A stretch of 64,000 nucleotides of DNA from Paracoccaceae bacterium (GCA_007692585.1 REBU01000041.1:44538-108537); one strand, 5' to 3'; numbered from the stretch's first letter, positions 55,594-64,000 are shown. Notes: generated by a model not told the origin, from the sequence alone. Numbers and translations are program-made.

Positions 55594-56382
55594 TCAGAGA
55601 TCGAAGCGCGCGAAAACCGGTGCGTGATCGGACGGCTGCGGCCAACCGCGCGCATCGCGCAAGACGCGCGAGCCATGTCCGGCGGCACTGATGTCGCCCG
55701 TGGCCCAGATGTGGTCGAGCCTGCGGCCCTTGTCGGCGGCATCCCAGTCGCGGGCGCGATAGGACCACCAGGAATAAAGCTGGCCTTCGGGGATGTCCTG
55801 CCGGGTGATGTCGACCCAGTTGCCCGCCTCCTGCGCCGCGCCGAGATGGTCGACCTCAATCGGGGTGTGTGACACGATCTTCAGAAGTTGCTTATGCGAC
55901 CAGACATCATCTTCGCGCGGGGCGATATTCAGGTCGCCCACGAGGATGGATTTCGCGGGCCGGGTGTCGCGGAAATGGTCGCGCATTTCGGTCAGCGTAT
56001 CGAGTTTGTGCCCGAATTTCTCGTTGATTGTGCGATCCGGCACGTCGCCGCCTGCGGGAATGTAGCAATTGTGCAAGGTGACGCCATTTTCCAGCCGTGC
56101 TGCGACATGGCGCGCATCACCGCGCGCGCACCAGTCGATATGGCCCGCATCCTCCAGCGGCAGGCGCGACAGGATCGCGACGCCATTATAGCCCTTCTGC
56201 CCGCGCGCGACCCAATGCGGGTAGCCTGCGGCGGCAAAAAGGTCGAAGGGCATCTTCTCGACCGGGCTTTTGCATTCCTGCAGGCAGAGCACATCGGGCG
56301 CTTCCTCGCGCAACAGCCGCAACACCAGATCAGCGCGCAGCCGGACCGAGTTGATGTTCCATGTGGCAAGCGTGAAAGGCAT
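55594..56382 (-). CDS. xthA: Exodeoxyribonuclease III
   Basis: 262 aa from the ATG at 56382 (MPFTLATWNINSVR) with GGAG upstream. Catalytic elements are the N-terminal NINSVR, LCLQECK (Glu), LVGDLNIAP (Asp and Asn) and the closing SDHAPVFARF (Asp-His). It removes abasic sites and 3' blocks in base-excision repair. It is transcribed with cnoX. The gene has its own upstream region after the terminator of the response-regulator gene. Confidence 0.96.
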   Translation of the reverse strand: MPFTLATWNINSVRLRADLVLRLLREEAPDVLCLQECKSPVEKMPFDLFAAAGYPHWVARGQKGYNGVAILSRLPLEDAGHIDWCARGDARHVAARLENGVTLHNCYIPAGGDVPDRTINEKFGHKLDTLTEMRDHFRDTRPAKSILVGDLNIAPREDDVWSHKQLLKIVSHTPIEVDHLGAAQEAGNWVDITRQDIPEGQLYSWWSYRARDWDAADKGRRLDHIWATGDISAAGHGSRVLRDARGWPQPSDHAPVFARFDL

Positions 56383-56450
56383 CGCAGATCTCCGTATCGC
56401 GGCGAGTCTTACTGGCATGCAACATGGGCGCCCGGCAAGGCCGGTCGGCA

Positions 56451-56479
56451 GAAAAAAAGTCCGGGCGCTTGGCCCGGAC
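56451..56479 (-). terminator. Rho-independent terminator of the response-regulator gene
   Basis: GTCCGGGC/GCCCGGAC (8-bp perfect stem, 5-nt loop) with a run of seven A at 56452-56458 on the plus strand, that is a T-run after the hairpin on the minus strand. It lies 120 bp after the regulator's stop and before xthA. Confidence 0.85.
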
Positions 56480-56600
56480 CAGGTCTGAGGGGAGGAGGGA
56501 GCGCCAAAGCCCCGGCGCAGGGTCGCTTCACTTGCAGAGCGGCTCGGCTCTTATGGTTAACATTCCCTGAAAGCTGGGCGAGACTGTGACGCCACTGTGC

Positions 56601-57290
56601 TTATTGTGCGGCCAGACGGTAGCCGCCCGACTCGGTCACCAGAAGCGTGACATTCGAGGGATCGGGCTCGATCTTCTGGCGCAGGCGGTAGATATGGGTT
56701 TCCAGCGTATGCGTGGTCACGCCCGCATTATAGCCCCAGACTTCGTGCAAGAGCACATCGCGCGGCACCACCCCGTCGGGCGCGCGATAGAGGAATTTCA
56801 GGATGTTGGTTTCCTTCTCGGTCAGGCGCACCTTGCGATCATTCTCGTCGATCAGCATTTTCTGCGCCGGCTTGAACATGTAGGGCCCGAGCTGGAAGAC
56901 CGCATTCTCGGATTGCTCGTGCTGGCGCATTTGCGCGCGCAGACGGGCGAGAAGCACCGGCAGTTTGAACGGCTTGGTGATATAGTCATTCGCGCCGGAA
57001 TCGAGCCCGAGGATCGTATCGGCATCAGAATCATGTCCGGTCAGCATGATCACGGGCGATTTGAACCCAGCCTTGCGCATCCGCTTGCACAATTCGCGCC
57101 CGTCTGTGTCGGGCAGGCCGACATCGAGGATCGCCATATCGAACTGCCCCGCGCGCAGCTTTTCCATCGCATCCGCGCCATTCGCGGCCTCGAATACGTC
57201 GAATTCGTCTGTCATGACGAGCTGTTCGGACAGGGCTTCGCGCAGGTCATCATCGTCATCGACCAGCAGGATCTTGTTGAGTTTGGCCAT
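56601..57290 (-). CDS. OmpR/PhoB-family response regulator
   Basis: 229 aa from the ATG at 57290 with GGGTGA upstream; a longer open frame to 57401 has unrelated residues. The receiver domain has the acidic pocket KILLVDDDDD, the phospho-acceptor D56 in AILDVGLPD, and Y-I-T-K-P-F with the conserved Lys. The DNA-binding winged helix is at about 130-228 (RLTEKETNILKFLYR, VWGYNAGVTTHTLETHIYRL). No sensor kinase gene is adjacent, so it is an orphan. Target genes cannot be read from sequence. It is divergent from ribA over 162 bp. Confidence 0.93.
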   Translation of the reverse strand: MAKLNKILLVDDDDDLREALSEQLVMTDEFDVFEAANGADAMEKLRAGQFDMAILDVGLPDTDGRELCKRMRKAGFKSPVIMLTGHDSDADTILGLDSGANDYITKPFKLPVLLARLRAQMRQHEQSENAVFQLGPYMFKPAQKMLIDENDRKVRLTEKETNILKFLYRAPDGVVPRDVLLHEVWGYNAGVTTHTLETHIYRLRQKIEPDPSNVTLLVTESGGYRLAAQ

Positions 57291-57452
57291 AAATTCACCC
57301 TTTCGTGGTTGTGTCTCACAGATGAGTGCGCCGGCCGTGAGGCGCAAGTTTTGCAACAAACACATCACGCGGACGTGTCGCAGAGCACTGAAATGTTTCA
57401 ATTCCTACAAAGCCGGGCTACATCCATGCCCAAGTTGCAAGAGGCGTAAGAT

Positions 57453-58538
57453 ATGGCCTTCGGTCTGACACCGGTGGAAAAGATCAATCGCGCGCGTGCC
57501 GATTTGCGGCTGGGCGTGCCTGTGCGGATTTCGGGCGCGGGGCAGTCGGCGCTGATGCTGGCGGCTGAGCTTGCGACGCCTGCGCGGCTGGAGGCGTTGC
57601 GCCGCCTGGGGCCTGTGCTGAGCCTCGCGATCACGCATCACCGCGCACAGACGCTGCGCGCGCGCGTGTATGATGGCGATCTGGCGCGTGTGGTCGTGCC
57701 GCAGGATGTCGGCTGCGATTGGGTGCAGGCTGTGGCGGACCCGGCTGATGATCTGCGTATGCCGATGAAAGGGCCGCTCAAGACCCTGCGCGACGGGACA
57801 GATGCGGCACTGGCGCGGGCGGCGCTGGGGCTGGTGAAATCCGCGCAGCTGTTGCCTGCCGCGCTGATCATGCCCGTGCCCGAGGCGATGGCCGCGCCCG
57901 AGCTGACGGGACTCGATGCCGCTGAGGTCATGCGGGAGCTCGCGCGCGAGGCCGAGCTTGCGCCCGTGGTCGATGCGCGCCTGCCGATGGCGCTGGCGGG
58001 AGCCGGGCGCGTGCATGTGTTCCGGCCCGGCGATGGCGGGGTCGAGCATTACGCGATTGAAGTTGGCCGTCCCGACCGCGCGGCACCTGTTCTGGCGCGG
58101 TTGCATTCGGCCTGTTTCACAGGCGATGTTCTGGGCTCGTTGAAATGTGATTGCGGCCCGCAATTGCACGCGGCGCTGACGCAGATGGGGCAGGCGCGCG
58201 GTGGTGTATTGCTCTATCTCAATCAGGAGGGGCGGGGGATCGGGCTGGCCAACAAGATGCGCGCCTATTCCTTGCAGGATCAGGGGTTCGACACGGTCGA
58301 GGCCAATCATCGGCTGGGGTTCGAGGATGATGAGCGCGATTTTCGCGTGGGCGCGGCGCTGTTGCGGCGCATGGGATTTGCGGAAGTGCGGTTGATGACA
58401 AATAATCCGCGCAAGGTCGCGATGCTGGACGCGCATGGGTTGCGCGTCGTGGAGCGCGTGCCGCTGGTGGTCGGGGCGACTGCGGAGAATCGCGCGTATC
58501 TGGCGACCAAGGTTGCGAAATCGGGGCATTTGCCATGA
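57453..58538 (+). CDS. ribA: GTP cyclohydrolase II with N-terminal extension
   Basis: 361 aa, longer than the about 200 aa of the enzyme core. The core (about 160-355) has the zinc cysteines in ARLHSACFTGDVLGSLKCDC, the Arg/Asp region NQEGRGIGLANKMRAY and RLGFEDDERDF, and TNNPRKVAML. It opens GTP to start riboflavin synthesis. The N-terminal about 150 residues are the extension seen in many alphaproteobacterial RibA proteins and are not a working DHBP synthase. GAGG precedes the ATG at 57453. A C-rich stem-loop (58550) begins just after the stop. Confidence 0.92.
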   Translation: MAFGLTPVEKINRARADLRLGVPVRISGAGQSALMLAAELATPARLEALRRLGPVLSLAITHHRAQTLRARVYDGDLARVVVPQDVGCDWVQAVADPADDLRMPMKGPLKTLRDGTDAALARAALGLVKSAQLLPAALIMPVPEAMAAPELTGLDAAEVMRELAREAELAPVVDARLPMALAGAGRVHVFRPGDGGVEHYAIEVGRPDRAAPVLARLHSACFTGDVLGSLKCDCGPQLHAALTQMGQARGGVLLYLNQEGRGIGLANKMRAYSLQDQGFDTVEANHRLGFEDDERDFRVGAALLRRMGFAEVRLMTNNPRKVAMLDAHGLRVVERVPLVVGATAENRAYLATKVAKSGHLP

Positions 58539-58549
58539 GCGGTGGAAAA

Positions 58550-58601
58550 AGCGCCCGCTTAGCGTGCCCACCCACCCGCCCCTGCACGCTGCGCGGGCGC
58601 T
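58550..58601. repeat. Intergenic stem-loop with C-rich loop (copy 3, looser)
   Basis: Arms AGCGCCCGCTTAGCGTG (58550-58566) and CACGCTGCGCGGGCGCT (58585-58601) pair with two mismatches. The 18-nt loop CCCACCCACCCGCCCCTG shares the CCCACCCGCCC core with the loops at 20269 and 25718. It starts 11 bp after ribA. Confidence 0.55.
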
Positions 58602-58641
58602 GCCTGTGGCTTTGCCACAGGCGGGCGATGGAGCGGGTGGC

Positions 58642-59160
58642 ATGAGGCCCGCATCGCGCTTTGATATGGTGCTGACGCGGCAAGGGCTGCGGTTCATGGG
58701 GCGGCTTTGGCCTTGCACGATCGGGCGCGGCGGGGTGCGCCGCGACAAGCGCGAAGGGGATGGGGCGACGCCTGTGGGGGTGCATCGCCTGGTGGGGATG
58801 CTCTATCGGCCTGACCGGATGGCCCGGCCTGCGGATTGGGCCTTGCCCATCGGGCCGCGCGATTTGTGGTCGGATGATCCGGCGCATGAGGATTACAACC
58901 TGATGGTGCGTGCGCCCTATCCGCACAGCCATGAGTGTTTGCGGCGCGCCGACCCGCTTTATGATCTGATTATTCTGACGGGGTGGAACTGGCCACAGGC
59001 GGAGCGGGGCGCGGGCTCGGCGATTTTCATGCATGAATGGCGCAGGCCCGGCGCGCCGACTGCGGGCTGTATCGGGTTGCGCCGCGCCGATCTGCACGCG
59101 ATTGCGCCGTTGATCCGCTATCGCAGCCGGTTGATCGTGCCTGAAGCGCTGGGCGGGTAG
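58642..59160 (+). CDS. L,D-transpeptidase family (YkuD-like) protein
   Basis: 172 aa from the ATG at 58642, which has GGAG 9 bp upstream; longer frames overlap ribA in another frame. The catalytic stretch is IFMHEWRRPGAPTAGCIGL, with the His and the nucleophilic Cys in the (S/T)-x-G-C position of YkuD domains. No clear signal peptide precedes it, unlike many L,D-transpeptidases, so it may be cytosolic or use another route. These enzymes cross-link peptidoglycan or act on it. It follows the C-rich stem-loop after ribA. Confidence 0.85.
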   Translation: MRPASRFDMVLTRQGLRFMGRLWPCTIGRGGVRRDKREGDGATPVGVHRLVGMLYRPDRMARPADWALPIGPRDLWSDDPAHEDYNLMVRAPYPHSHECLRRADPLYDLIILTGWNWPQAERGAGSAIFMHEWRRPGAPTAGCIGLRRADLHAIAPLIRYRSRLIVPEALGG

Positions 59161-59162
59161 AA

Positions 59163-59180
59163 GGGGGCGCCCGCGCCCCC
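59163..59180 (+). terminator. GC hairpin after the L,D-transpeptidase gene
   Basis: GGGGGCG/CGCCCCC with a 4-nt loop lies 2 bp after the stop, followed by TCTTGG with no real T-run. Confidence 0.45.
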
Positions 59181-59238
59181 TCTTGGCCCTATGGGCCAAT
59201 TCACCCCCTGGGGATATTTGGGCAAGGATGAAAGCCCG

Positions 59239-59262
59239 GTCAGTGTCGGTGTCAGTGTCAGT
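59239..59262. repeat. Short hexanucleotide repeat at the yggS stop
   Basis: Four consecutive units close to GTCAGT (one unit is GTCGGT) run over the last bases and stop codon of yggS. Read on the minus strand they give TGA in each CACTGA unit, so gain or loss of a unit keeps the gene's end. Confidence 0.6.
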
Positions 59263-59905
59263 GTCTGGCACCGAAGATGGCGGAGCCCACGCGGATATGC
59301 GTCGCGCCGTGGGCGATGGCGGTTTCGAAATCGTCGGACATGCCCATCGACAGCCCGTCCAGCCCGTTGCGCGCCGCGATCTGTGCCAGCAGGCCGAAAT
59401 GGGCCGCTGCGGGCTCATCCACAGGCGGGATGCACATCAGCCCGATGATGGGCAGATCAAGCGCGCGGCAGTCGGCGATGAAGCGGTCGGCCTCGGCGGG
59501 CAGGATGCCGGCTTTTTGCGGCTCGGCACCCGTATTGATCTGGATGAACAGGCGCGGGCAGCGCCCCAGATCCTGCGCCAGCCGCGCGATGGCCTGCGCC
59601 AGTTTGGGCCGGTCGAGGGAATGCATCACGTCGAACAGCTCCATCGCCGCGCGGGCCTTGTTGCTTTGCAGCGGTCCGAGAAGATGCAGCTCGACCTTGC
59701 CGAAGCGTTCTTGCCAGTCGGGCCATTTCCCCGCCGCTTCCTGCACGCGGTTTTCGCCATAGATGCGGTGGCCAGCCTCCAGCACGGGCAGCACGCGCGC
59801 CTCAGCTTGTTCCTTGGACACAGCGATCAGCGTCACGGATGCGGGGGCGCGTCCGGTGGCGGTGCAGGCGGTGGTTACGCGGGACTGGATGTCATGCAGG
59901 GACAT
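59258..59905 (-). CDS. yggS: PLP homeostasis protein, YggS family
   Basis: 215 aa. The PLP lysine is K31 in VTLIAVSKEQ; IYGENRVQEAAGKW, LHLLGPLQSNKA and LSMGMSDDFETAIAHGATHI are the family blocks. It holds and delivers pyridoxal phosphate and keeps cellular PLP pools in order. The gene begins 3 bp after the stop of the mini-porin gene, so it is in one transcript with it. The last residues lie in a hexanucleotide repeat. Confidence 0.95.
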   Translation of the reverse strand: MSLHDIQSRVTTACTATGRAPASVTLIAVSKEQAEARVLPVLEAGHRIYGENRVQEAAGKWPDWQERFGKVELHLLGPLQSNKARAAMELFDVMHSLDRPKLAQAIARLAQDLGRCPRLFIQINTGAEPQKAGILPAEADRFIADCRALDLPIIGLMCIPPVDEPAAAHFGLLAQIAARNGLDGLSMGMSDDFETAIAHGATHIRVGSAIFGARH

Positions 59906-59908
59906 GGG

Positions 59909-60193
59909 TCACGATCCGCCGATATGGACCGAACGCGGGGTCGCGCGCGGATCGCGGCGGTCGAGATCGACTTCCGCTCCGTAGCGCAGCCCACCGTCAG
60001 TTTCGCCTTGAAACCGCAGCTTCAGTCGCGCGCGGTTGGTCAGGCGCAGGCCAGTTTCGCGTTGGCCGGCCCAGTCGGGTTTCTCGGACCAGATAATGCC
60101 CATGCGCGCATCGCCGCTCAGGCTGAGCCCCGGCGGCTCGGCTTTGGCGGGCAGGGCCATGAGGGTGGCAAGGGCCAGGGCGCGCAGGAGCAT
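59909..60193 (-). CDS. Mini-porin: short exported porin-N-terminus-like protein
   Basis: 94 aa. Residues 1-18 are a signal peptide (MLLRALALATLMALPAKA). The mature part resembles the first beta-strands of the full porin encoded 0.3 kb upstream: LSLSGDARMGII against VSLSGDARMGIV, then NRARLKLRFQGETDGGLRYG against SRARVTFTLSGETDTGLAFG, and it ends at SVHIGGS where the porin has SVFISGD. It is too short for a barrel. Tight spacing to both neighbours (TGATG with the lipoprotein, 3 bp to yggS) argues for a real gene rather than a decayed one. Function not known. Confidence 0.7.
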   Translation of the reverse strand: MLLRALALATLMALPAKAEPPGLSLSGDARMGIIWSEKPDWAGQRETGLRLTNRARLKLRFQGETDGGLRYGAEVDLDRRDPRATPRSVHIGGS

Positions 60194-60333
60194 CAGCGCC
60201 GCCCCAGACTGCGCACATCGTCGCTTGCGCCCTGGAATATGCCGCCAATGCCGTCAAGGGCCGCGGACGTCGTGGAGCAGGCGGCCAGCAGGCTGGCGGC
60301 AAGGATCAGGGCAAGGGGGGTGTGGGGGGACAT
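60193..60333 (-). CDS. Small lipoprotein, 46 aa
   Basis: Starts at the ATG at 60333 with AGAGG 8 bp upstream. The signal peptide ends in the lipobox LLAAC (Cys at 19), and the mature part of 28 aa is STTSAALDGIGGIFQGASDD followed by VRSLGRR. In size and layout it resembles entericidin-type lipoproteins, but the match is only general. Its stop overlaps the mini-porin start (TGATG). Confidence 0.65.
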   Translation of the reverse strand: MSPHTPLALILAASLLAACSTTSAALDGIGGIFQGASDDVRSLGRR

Positions 60334-60406
60334 GCTCGGACCTCTTGTCTGGGGCTTTTGCGCAAAGATAGGCGAAAAGCGCAGCCTTGCAAACCGGGGC
60401 GCGGCA

Positions 60407-60439
60407 AAAAGAAAAAGAGCGGGCAAAAGCCCGCTCTTT
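60407..60439 (-). terminator. Rho-independent terminator of the porin gene
   Basis: AAAGAGCGGGC/GCCCGCTCTTT is a perfect 11-bp stem with loop AAAA. On the minus strand the hairpin is followed by a T-rich tail (TTCTTTTTG). It lies 24 bp after the porin stop. Confidence 0.9.
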
Positions 60440-60462
60440 GACACATTCCATCCGGGTTGGGA

Positions 60463-61374
60463 TCAGAACGTGAAGGCCAGACCGAAGTCTGCGACAGTGT
60501 CGCTTGAGGTGCCGTTACGTACAACACCACCACGGAGCGCAGCGCCACCGCCGAGATTGTAGCTTGCGCCGATCCCGTAATGGGTGTCGCTGTCGAAGTC
60601 ACGACGACCGAAAGCGGTCACGGTTACTTCGTCAAACGAGCCGCTGACCGACAAGCCGTACTGAGTGTCACCACCGGAGATGCGACCGTAAATCGCCTTG
60701 GCTGTGATGCCTTCGATGTCGGCACCGACGAAACCGATGATGTGGTCAGCACCGTCGAGAACGCTTTCATAACCGAGACCACCGGTGAAGCCATCAAAGG
60801 TGTAGCTTGCAGCGATCGATGCTGCAAAGCGGTCACCGGTTGCGTCTGTCTGCGGGTTTTCGATCGACAGAGCCAGTTTCAGACCGTCCAGCGTGTAGCT
60901 GTAACGTGCTGTCGGGCGCCATTGTGCGGGCGAGTTCACGAGATAGGTCATCTCGTTCAGGTCGCCAAGACCGGTCAGGCCTACACCTGCCAGATCGCCA
61001 ACGATGAATTCAGCAGCGCCGGACACGTCGCCCATGCGCAGTTCGCCGAAATCACCCGAGATGAACACGGAGCCCGCGGTCATGCCCTGACCGCTGAACG
61101 GGACGGTCTCCGGGGCAGTACCGGTGCTCGAAGCGCGGTCTGTTGCAGCGCCGCCAGCATTGTCAGCGCGGAACGATGCGCCGAAAGCCAGACCGGTGTC
61201 GGTTTCGCCCGAAAGCGTGAAAGTGACGCGAGCGCGGCTGGTGAAGGACAGTTCGTTCGCAGCGCCACTGTCGTAAACGATACCCATGCGAGCGTCGCCG
61301 GACAGCGAAACGTCAGCTGCTGCGTAACCTGCCGACATGACCAGAGCGGTCGAAGCAAGAAGAAGCTTTTTCAT
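60463..61374 (-). CDS. Outer-membrane porin (Rhodobacter type)
   Basis: 303 aa. Signal peptide of 20 residues (LLLASTALVMSAGYAAA), then VSLSGDARMGIVYD. The mature protein is a chain of amphipathic beta-strands ending in phenylalanine (GLAFTF), the sorting signal for outer-membrane barrels. The constriction region ISGDFGELRMGDVSGAAEFI is as in the Rhodobacter general porins. GAGGGAAAACA precedes the ATG. Codon use is less GC-biased than neighbours, as expected of a highly expressed gene. A strong terminator follows. Confidence 0.95.
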   Translation of the reverse strand: MKKLLLASTALVMSAGYAAADVSLSGDARMGIVYDSGAANELSFTSRARVTFTLSGETDTGLAFGASFRADNAGGAATDRASSTGTAPETVPFSGQGMTAGSVFISGDFGELRMGDVSGAAEFIVGDLAGVGLTGLGDLNEMTYLVNSPAQWRPTARYSYTLDGLKLALSIENPQTDATGDRFAASIAASYTFDGFTGGLGYESVLDGADHIIGFVGADIEGITAKAIYGRISGGDTQYGLSVSGSFDEVTVTAFGRRDFDSDTHYGIGASYNLGGGAALRGGVVRNGTSSDTVADFGLAFTF

Positions 61375-61629
61375 TGTTTTCCCTCGTTATCTAAGGTTTT
61401 CCTCGCCTCACCCAAAGCGGCGAGGTCTGAGCCTGTTTCATCTTTTCGCCACAGTTTTTCAAGTCAAAGCGAAAGGGGCCAAAATCAAGGCAAAAGACGT
61501 GGTGCAGAATTGTCACGCCACTGTGCCCGGTCCTGTGGTGGCCGGTGCTGTGCCAAGGGCGGGCCTATGCTCTTGTCCCATGCGGGCGAACGCGGTAGGA
61601 CTTGTGCATAAACGCGAGGGACTGTCGCC

Positions 61630-62142
61630 ATGAAGTACAAAGCCGTGACGCGCAACGCCGCTGGTCTGGGCCTGATTATGTTGCTGGCCGGGTGCAGCGG
61701 CGGTGGGTTCGGGAATTTCTTCGGCGGGGGGGAACGCTCGCGCGCCGCTGCGGCGGAGATCCATCAGCAGGAGCGCGTGCGGATGGGCACGACGCGCGAC
61801 TCAACAGTCTGGGATCTGTTTTCCAACAACCAGCCGCCCAATGTCACGGTTGAGGTCAATCGCTATCTCTGGGCGGCCTCGCTGGAGGTGCTCGATTTCC
61901 TGCCAGTGCAGACGGTTGACCCGTTCTCTGGCGTGATCGTGACGGGGTTCGGCACGCCGCCCGGTGGCGGGCGGGCTTACCGCGCGGCGATTCTGGTCAA
62001 TGACCCGGCGCTGGATGCGCGCTCGCTGAATGTGGCGCTGATGACGCAGGGCGGGCCAGCGAGCCGCGAGACGATCCGTGCGGTGGAGGATGCGATCCTG
62101 ACACGCGCGCGACAGTTGAGGATTCGCGACCGGGGTCTGTGA
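61630..62142 (+). CDS. DUF3576 domain lipoprotein
   Basis: 170 aa. Signal peptide ends in the lipobox LLAGC (Cys about 22), followed by a glycine-rich stretch (SGGGFGNFFGGGE). The DUF3576 domain carries STVWDLFSNNQPPNVTVEVN, RYLWAASLEVLDFLP and ARQLRIRDRGL near the end. The family is an alphaproteobacterial lipoprotein of unknown role. A terminator follows 33 bp later and then leuS. Confidence 0.9.
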   Translation: MKYKAVTRNAAGLGLIMLLAGCSGGGFGNFFGGGERSRAAAAEIHQQERVRMGTTRDSTVWDLFSNNQPPNVTVEVNRYLWAASLEVLDFLPVQTVDPFSGVIVTGFGTPPGGGRAYRAAILVNDPALDARSLNVALMTQGGPASRETIRAVEDAILTRARQLRIRDRGL

Positions 62143-62174
62143 TCTGGACCTTGGCTGCTGCGGGCGCTAAAGAT

Positions 62175-62200
62175 GCCGGGCCGGTCGCGCCCGGCTTTTT
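62175..62200 (+). terminator. Rho-independent terminator after the DUF3576 gene
   Basis: GCCGGGC/GCCCGGC with a 7-nt loop, then TTTTT, between the lipoprotein gene and leuS. Confidence 0.85.
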
Positions 62201-62225
62201 CATGTCTTGATGCAGGAACCTGACC

Positions 62226-64000
62226 ATGGCCAGCCAGAGCGACGCCCGCTATGCCCCGCAAGTGATTGAAGCGAAATGGCAAACTGCCTGGGATGAGGCC
62301 GGGGTATTCACCGCGCGGCGCGATCCTGAGCGGCCGAAATATTATGTGCTGGAGATGTTCCCCTATCCGTCGGGCCGCATCCATATGGGCCATGTGCGCA
62401 ATTACACGATGGGCGATGTGGTCGCGCGCTACAAGTCGGCGCAGGGGTTCTCGGTGCTGCATCCGATGGGCTGGGACGCGTTCGGCATGCCCGCCGAGAA
62501 TGCCGCGATGGAGCAGGGCGGCCACCCCAATGACTGGACCGAGGCGAATATCGCGGTGATGAAGGGGCAGATGAAGCCGCTCGGTCTGTCGATTGACTGG
62601 TCGCGCGAGATTGCCACTTGCAGGCCCGAGTATTACGGCCAGCAGCAGGCAATGTTTCTGGACATGCTTGAGGCGGGGCTGGTCTACCGCAAGAATGCGG
62701 TCGTGAACTGGGATCCGGTCGATCAGACGGTGCTGGCCAATGAGCAGGTGATCGACGGCAAGGGGTGGCGGTCAGGCGCGGAGGTCGAGCGGCGCGAGTT
62801 GACGCAATGGTTTTTCAAGATCAGCGATTATTCCGAGGAATTGCTGGTAGCCCTCGACGGGTTGGCGAACTGGCCCGAGAAAGTGCGGCTGATGCAGGCC
62901 AACTGGATCGGTCGGTCGCGGGGGCTGCAATTTGCGTTTTCAACCGTGGATGCGCCCGAGGGATTCGACCGGATCGAGGTCTATACGACGCGGCCTGACA
63001 CGCTGATGGGGGCGTCCTTCGTGGGCGTGTCGCCCGATCACCCGCTGGCGAAGCATCTGGAGCGGCATGACCCGGAAGTGGCGGCGTTTGTGGCCGAGTG
63101 TCGCAAGTTAGGAACGACCGAGGAAGCGCTGGAGAAGGCCGAAAAACGGGGTTTCGACACGGGCATCCGCGTGCGGCATCCGTTTGATAACGCATGGGAA
63201 TTGCCGGTCTATATCGCGAATTTCATCCTGATGGATTACGGCACAGGCGCGATTTTCGGCTGTCCGGCGCATGACCAGCGTGACCTCGATTTCGCGCGGA
63301 AATACGGGCTGCCGCATCCTGATGTGTTCTTCGCGCTCGATGATGACACGCCGGTCAGTGCGACCGCGTTCGTGCCGCCCAAGACTGATTCCGTGCGTTA
63401 TGTCCGGGGTTTCGCGGGAGAGGAGGTGCAGACCGGCGCCGATGCTGTGGAGGCCGCGATTGCGTTTTGCGAATCGAACGGGGTCGGGCATGGCGTGACC
63501 AAATACCGGCTGCGCGACTGGGGCCTGTCGCGCCAGCGCTATTGGGGCTGCCCGATTCCGGTCGTGCATTGCGACGCCTGCGGTGTGGTGCCCGAGCGCA
63601 AGGAAAACCTGCCCATCGCGCTGCCCTATGATGAGGACGGCACGCCGATTGATTTCTCGATCCCCGGCAACCCGCTCGACCGGCACCCGTCCTGGGCGCG
63701 CTGCGCCTGCCCCGCCTGCGGCAAACCCGCCCGGCGCGAGACGGACACGATGGATACTTTCGTCGATTCGAGTTGGTATTACGCCCGCTTCACCTCGCCT
63801 CATGTGGGCACGCCGACGGACCGGGACGAGGCCGATTACTGGATGAATGTCGACCAGTATATCGGCGGGATCGAGCATGCGATCCTGCATCTCTTGTATT
63901 CGCGTTTCTTCGCGCGGGCGATGGTCAAGACCGGGCATTTGTCGGAAATGTGCAAGGAGCCCTTCAGCGCGCTTTTTACGCAAGGCATGGTAACGCACGA
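62226..64000 (+). CDS. leuS: Leucyl-tRNA synthetase, 5' part (cut by window edge)
   Basis: About 591 codons visible. Class I tRNA synthetase: the HIGH-type motif is [12 protein letters not shown] at about residues 53-64, the editing (CP1) domain carries the [20 protein letters not shown] block and [16 protein letters not shown], and the zinc-type cysteines are CDACG and CPACG. The KMSKS motif lies beyond the window. It charges tRNA-Leu. ATG at 62226; no strong Shine-Dalgarno is seen but the homologous N-terminus begins here. Confidence 0.97.
   Translation, partial: MASQSDARYAPQVIEAKWQTAWDEAGVFTARRDPERPKYYVLEMFPYPSGRIHMGHVRNYTMGDVVARYKSAQGFSVLHPMGWDAFGMPAENAAMEQGGHPNDWTEANIAVMKGQMKPLGLSIDWSREIATCRPEYYGQQQAMFLDMLEAGLVYRKNAVVNWDPVDQTVLANEQVIDGKGWRSGAEVERRELTQWFFKISDYSEELLVALDGLANWPEKVRLMQANWIGRSRGLQFAFSTVDAPEGFDRIEVYTTRPDTLMGASFVGVSPDHPLAKHLERHDPEVAAFVAECRKLGTTEEALEKAEKRGFDTGIRVRHPFDNAWELPVYIANFILMDYGTGAIFGCPAHDQRDLDFARKYGLPHPDVFFALDDDTPVSATAFVPPKTDSVRYVRGFAGEEVQTGADAVEAAIAFCESNGVGHGVTKYRLRDWGLSRQRYWGCPIPVVHCDACGVVPERKENLPIALPYDEDGTPIDFSIPGNPLDRHPSWARCACPACGKPARRETDTMDTFVDSSWYYARFTSPHVGTPTDRDEADYWMNVDQYIGGIEHAILHLLYSRFFARAMVKTGHLSEMCKEPFSALFTQGMVTH

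Noticed and set aside
59909..60193. Pseudogene of the neighbouring porin
   Set aside because: It has an own, different signal peptide and tight coupling to both neighbours, so a short real gene is the better reading, though decay cannot be fully excluded.

Overview
The window is high-GC, gene-dense alphaproteobacterial chromosome, most likely from the Rhodobacteraceae (Roseobacter/Rhodobacter group). The basis is a Rhodobacter-type porin, a TAXI-TRAP transporter, a non-pyrrolysine MttB-family protein, an alphaproteobacterial RibA with a long N-terminal extension, a CGPC-type CnoX and a DUF3576 lipoprotein. I found no rRNA, tRNA, CRISPR array or insertion sequence. Genus cannot be fixed from the sequence.

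Layout. (1) 1-15.8 kb, minus strand: one tightly coupled operon reading from 15.8 kb towards 1. It encodes a CpsD/ExoP-like ATPase without its Walker A lysine, a Wzz/GumC-type chain-length protein, a Wzy/O-antigen-ligase-like membrane protein, a single-module type I PKS (KS-AT-KR-DH-ACP-TE), a family 2 glycosyltransferase, an unusual NRPS (formyltransferase / half condensation / adenylation domain with an inserted luciferase-like monooxygenase / carrier) and a phosphopantetheinyl transferase cut by the window edge. Stop/start overlaps of the ATGA type link PKS, glycosyltransferase, NRPS and PPTase, so assembly-line and exopolysaccharide-type machinery are probably co-expressed. (2) 16-22 kb: lolA, a TAXI-TRAP receptor and permease separated by a hairpin terminator, and a convergent MttB-family methyltransferase. 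(3) 22-29.7 kb: nadA-nadB-nadC, a DUF1007/NicO metal-transport pair, a MATE exporter and an EamA transporter. (4) 29.8-35.3 kb: a surface-glycan group with a glycosyltransferase, an unknown protein, a sulfotransferase and a TPR-like/OCH1-type glycosyltransferase. (5) 35.5-43.2 kb: a TolC-type lipoprotein, a stand-alone degenerate NRPS condensation-domain protein, a membrane fusion protein and an RND permease. (6) 43.3-50.6 kb, minus: a glycosyltransferase, an ATP-dependent DNA ligase with its exonuclease, an unknown exported protein and secA. (7) 50.8-64 kb: housekeeping genes (parvulin foldase, argJ, mutT-like, a candidate small RNA, trm112-like, lon-N-like, cnoX, xthA, an OmpR-type regulator, ribA, an L,D-transpeptidase, yggS with a mini-porin and a small lipoprotein, a porin, a DUF3576 lipoprotein, and leuS cut by the right edge).

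The most notable content is the NRPS-PKS/polysaccharide operon. Its adenylation-domain specificity residues read almost as the glycine code, which fits the glycine-oxidising A-Mox domains of myxothiazol/melithiazol synthesis. The second is the catalytically dead condensation-like protein placed inside a tripartite efflux locus. Smaller points are a family of intergenic stem-loops with a shared C-rich loop, a structured small-RNA candidate at 53.6 kb, and a small lipoprotein/mini-porin pair upstream of yggS.
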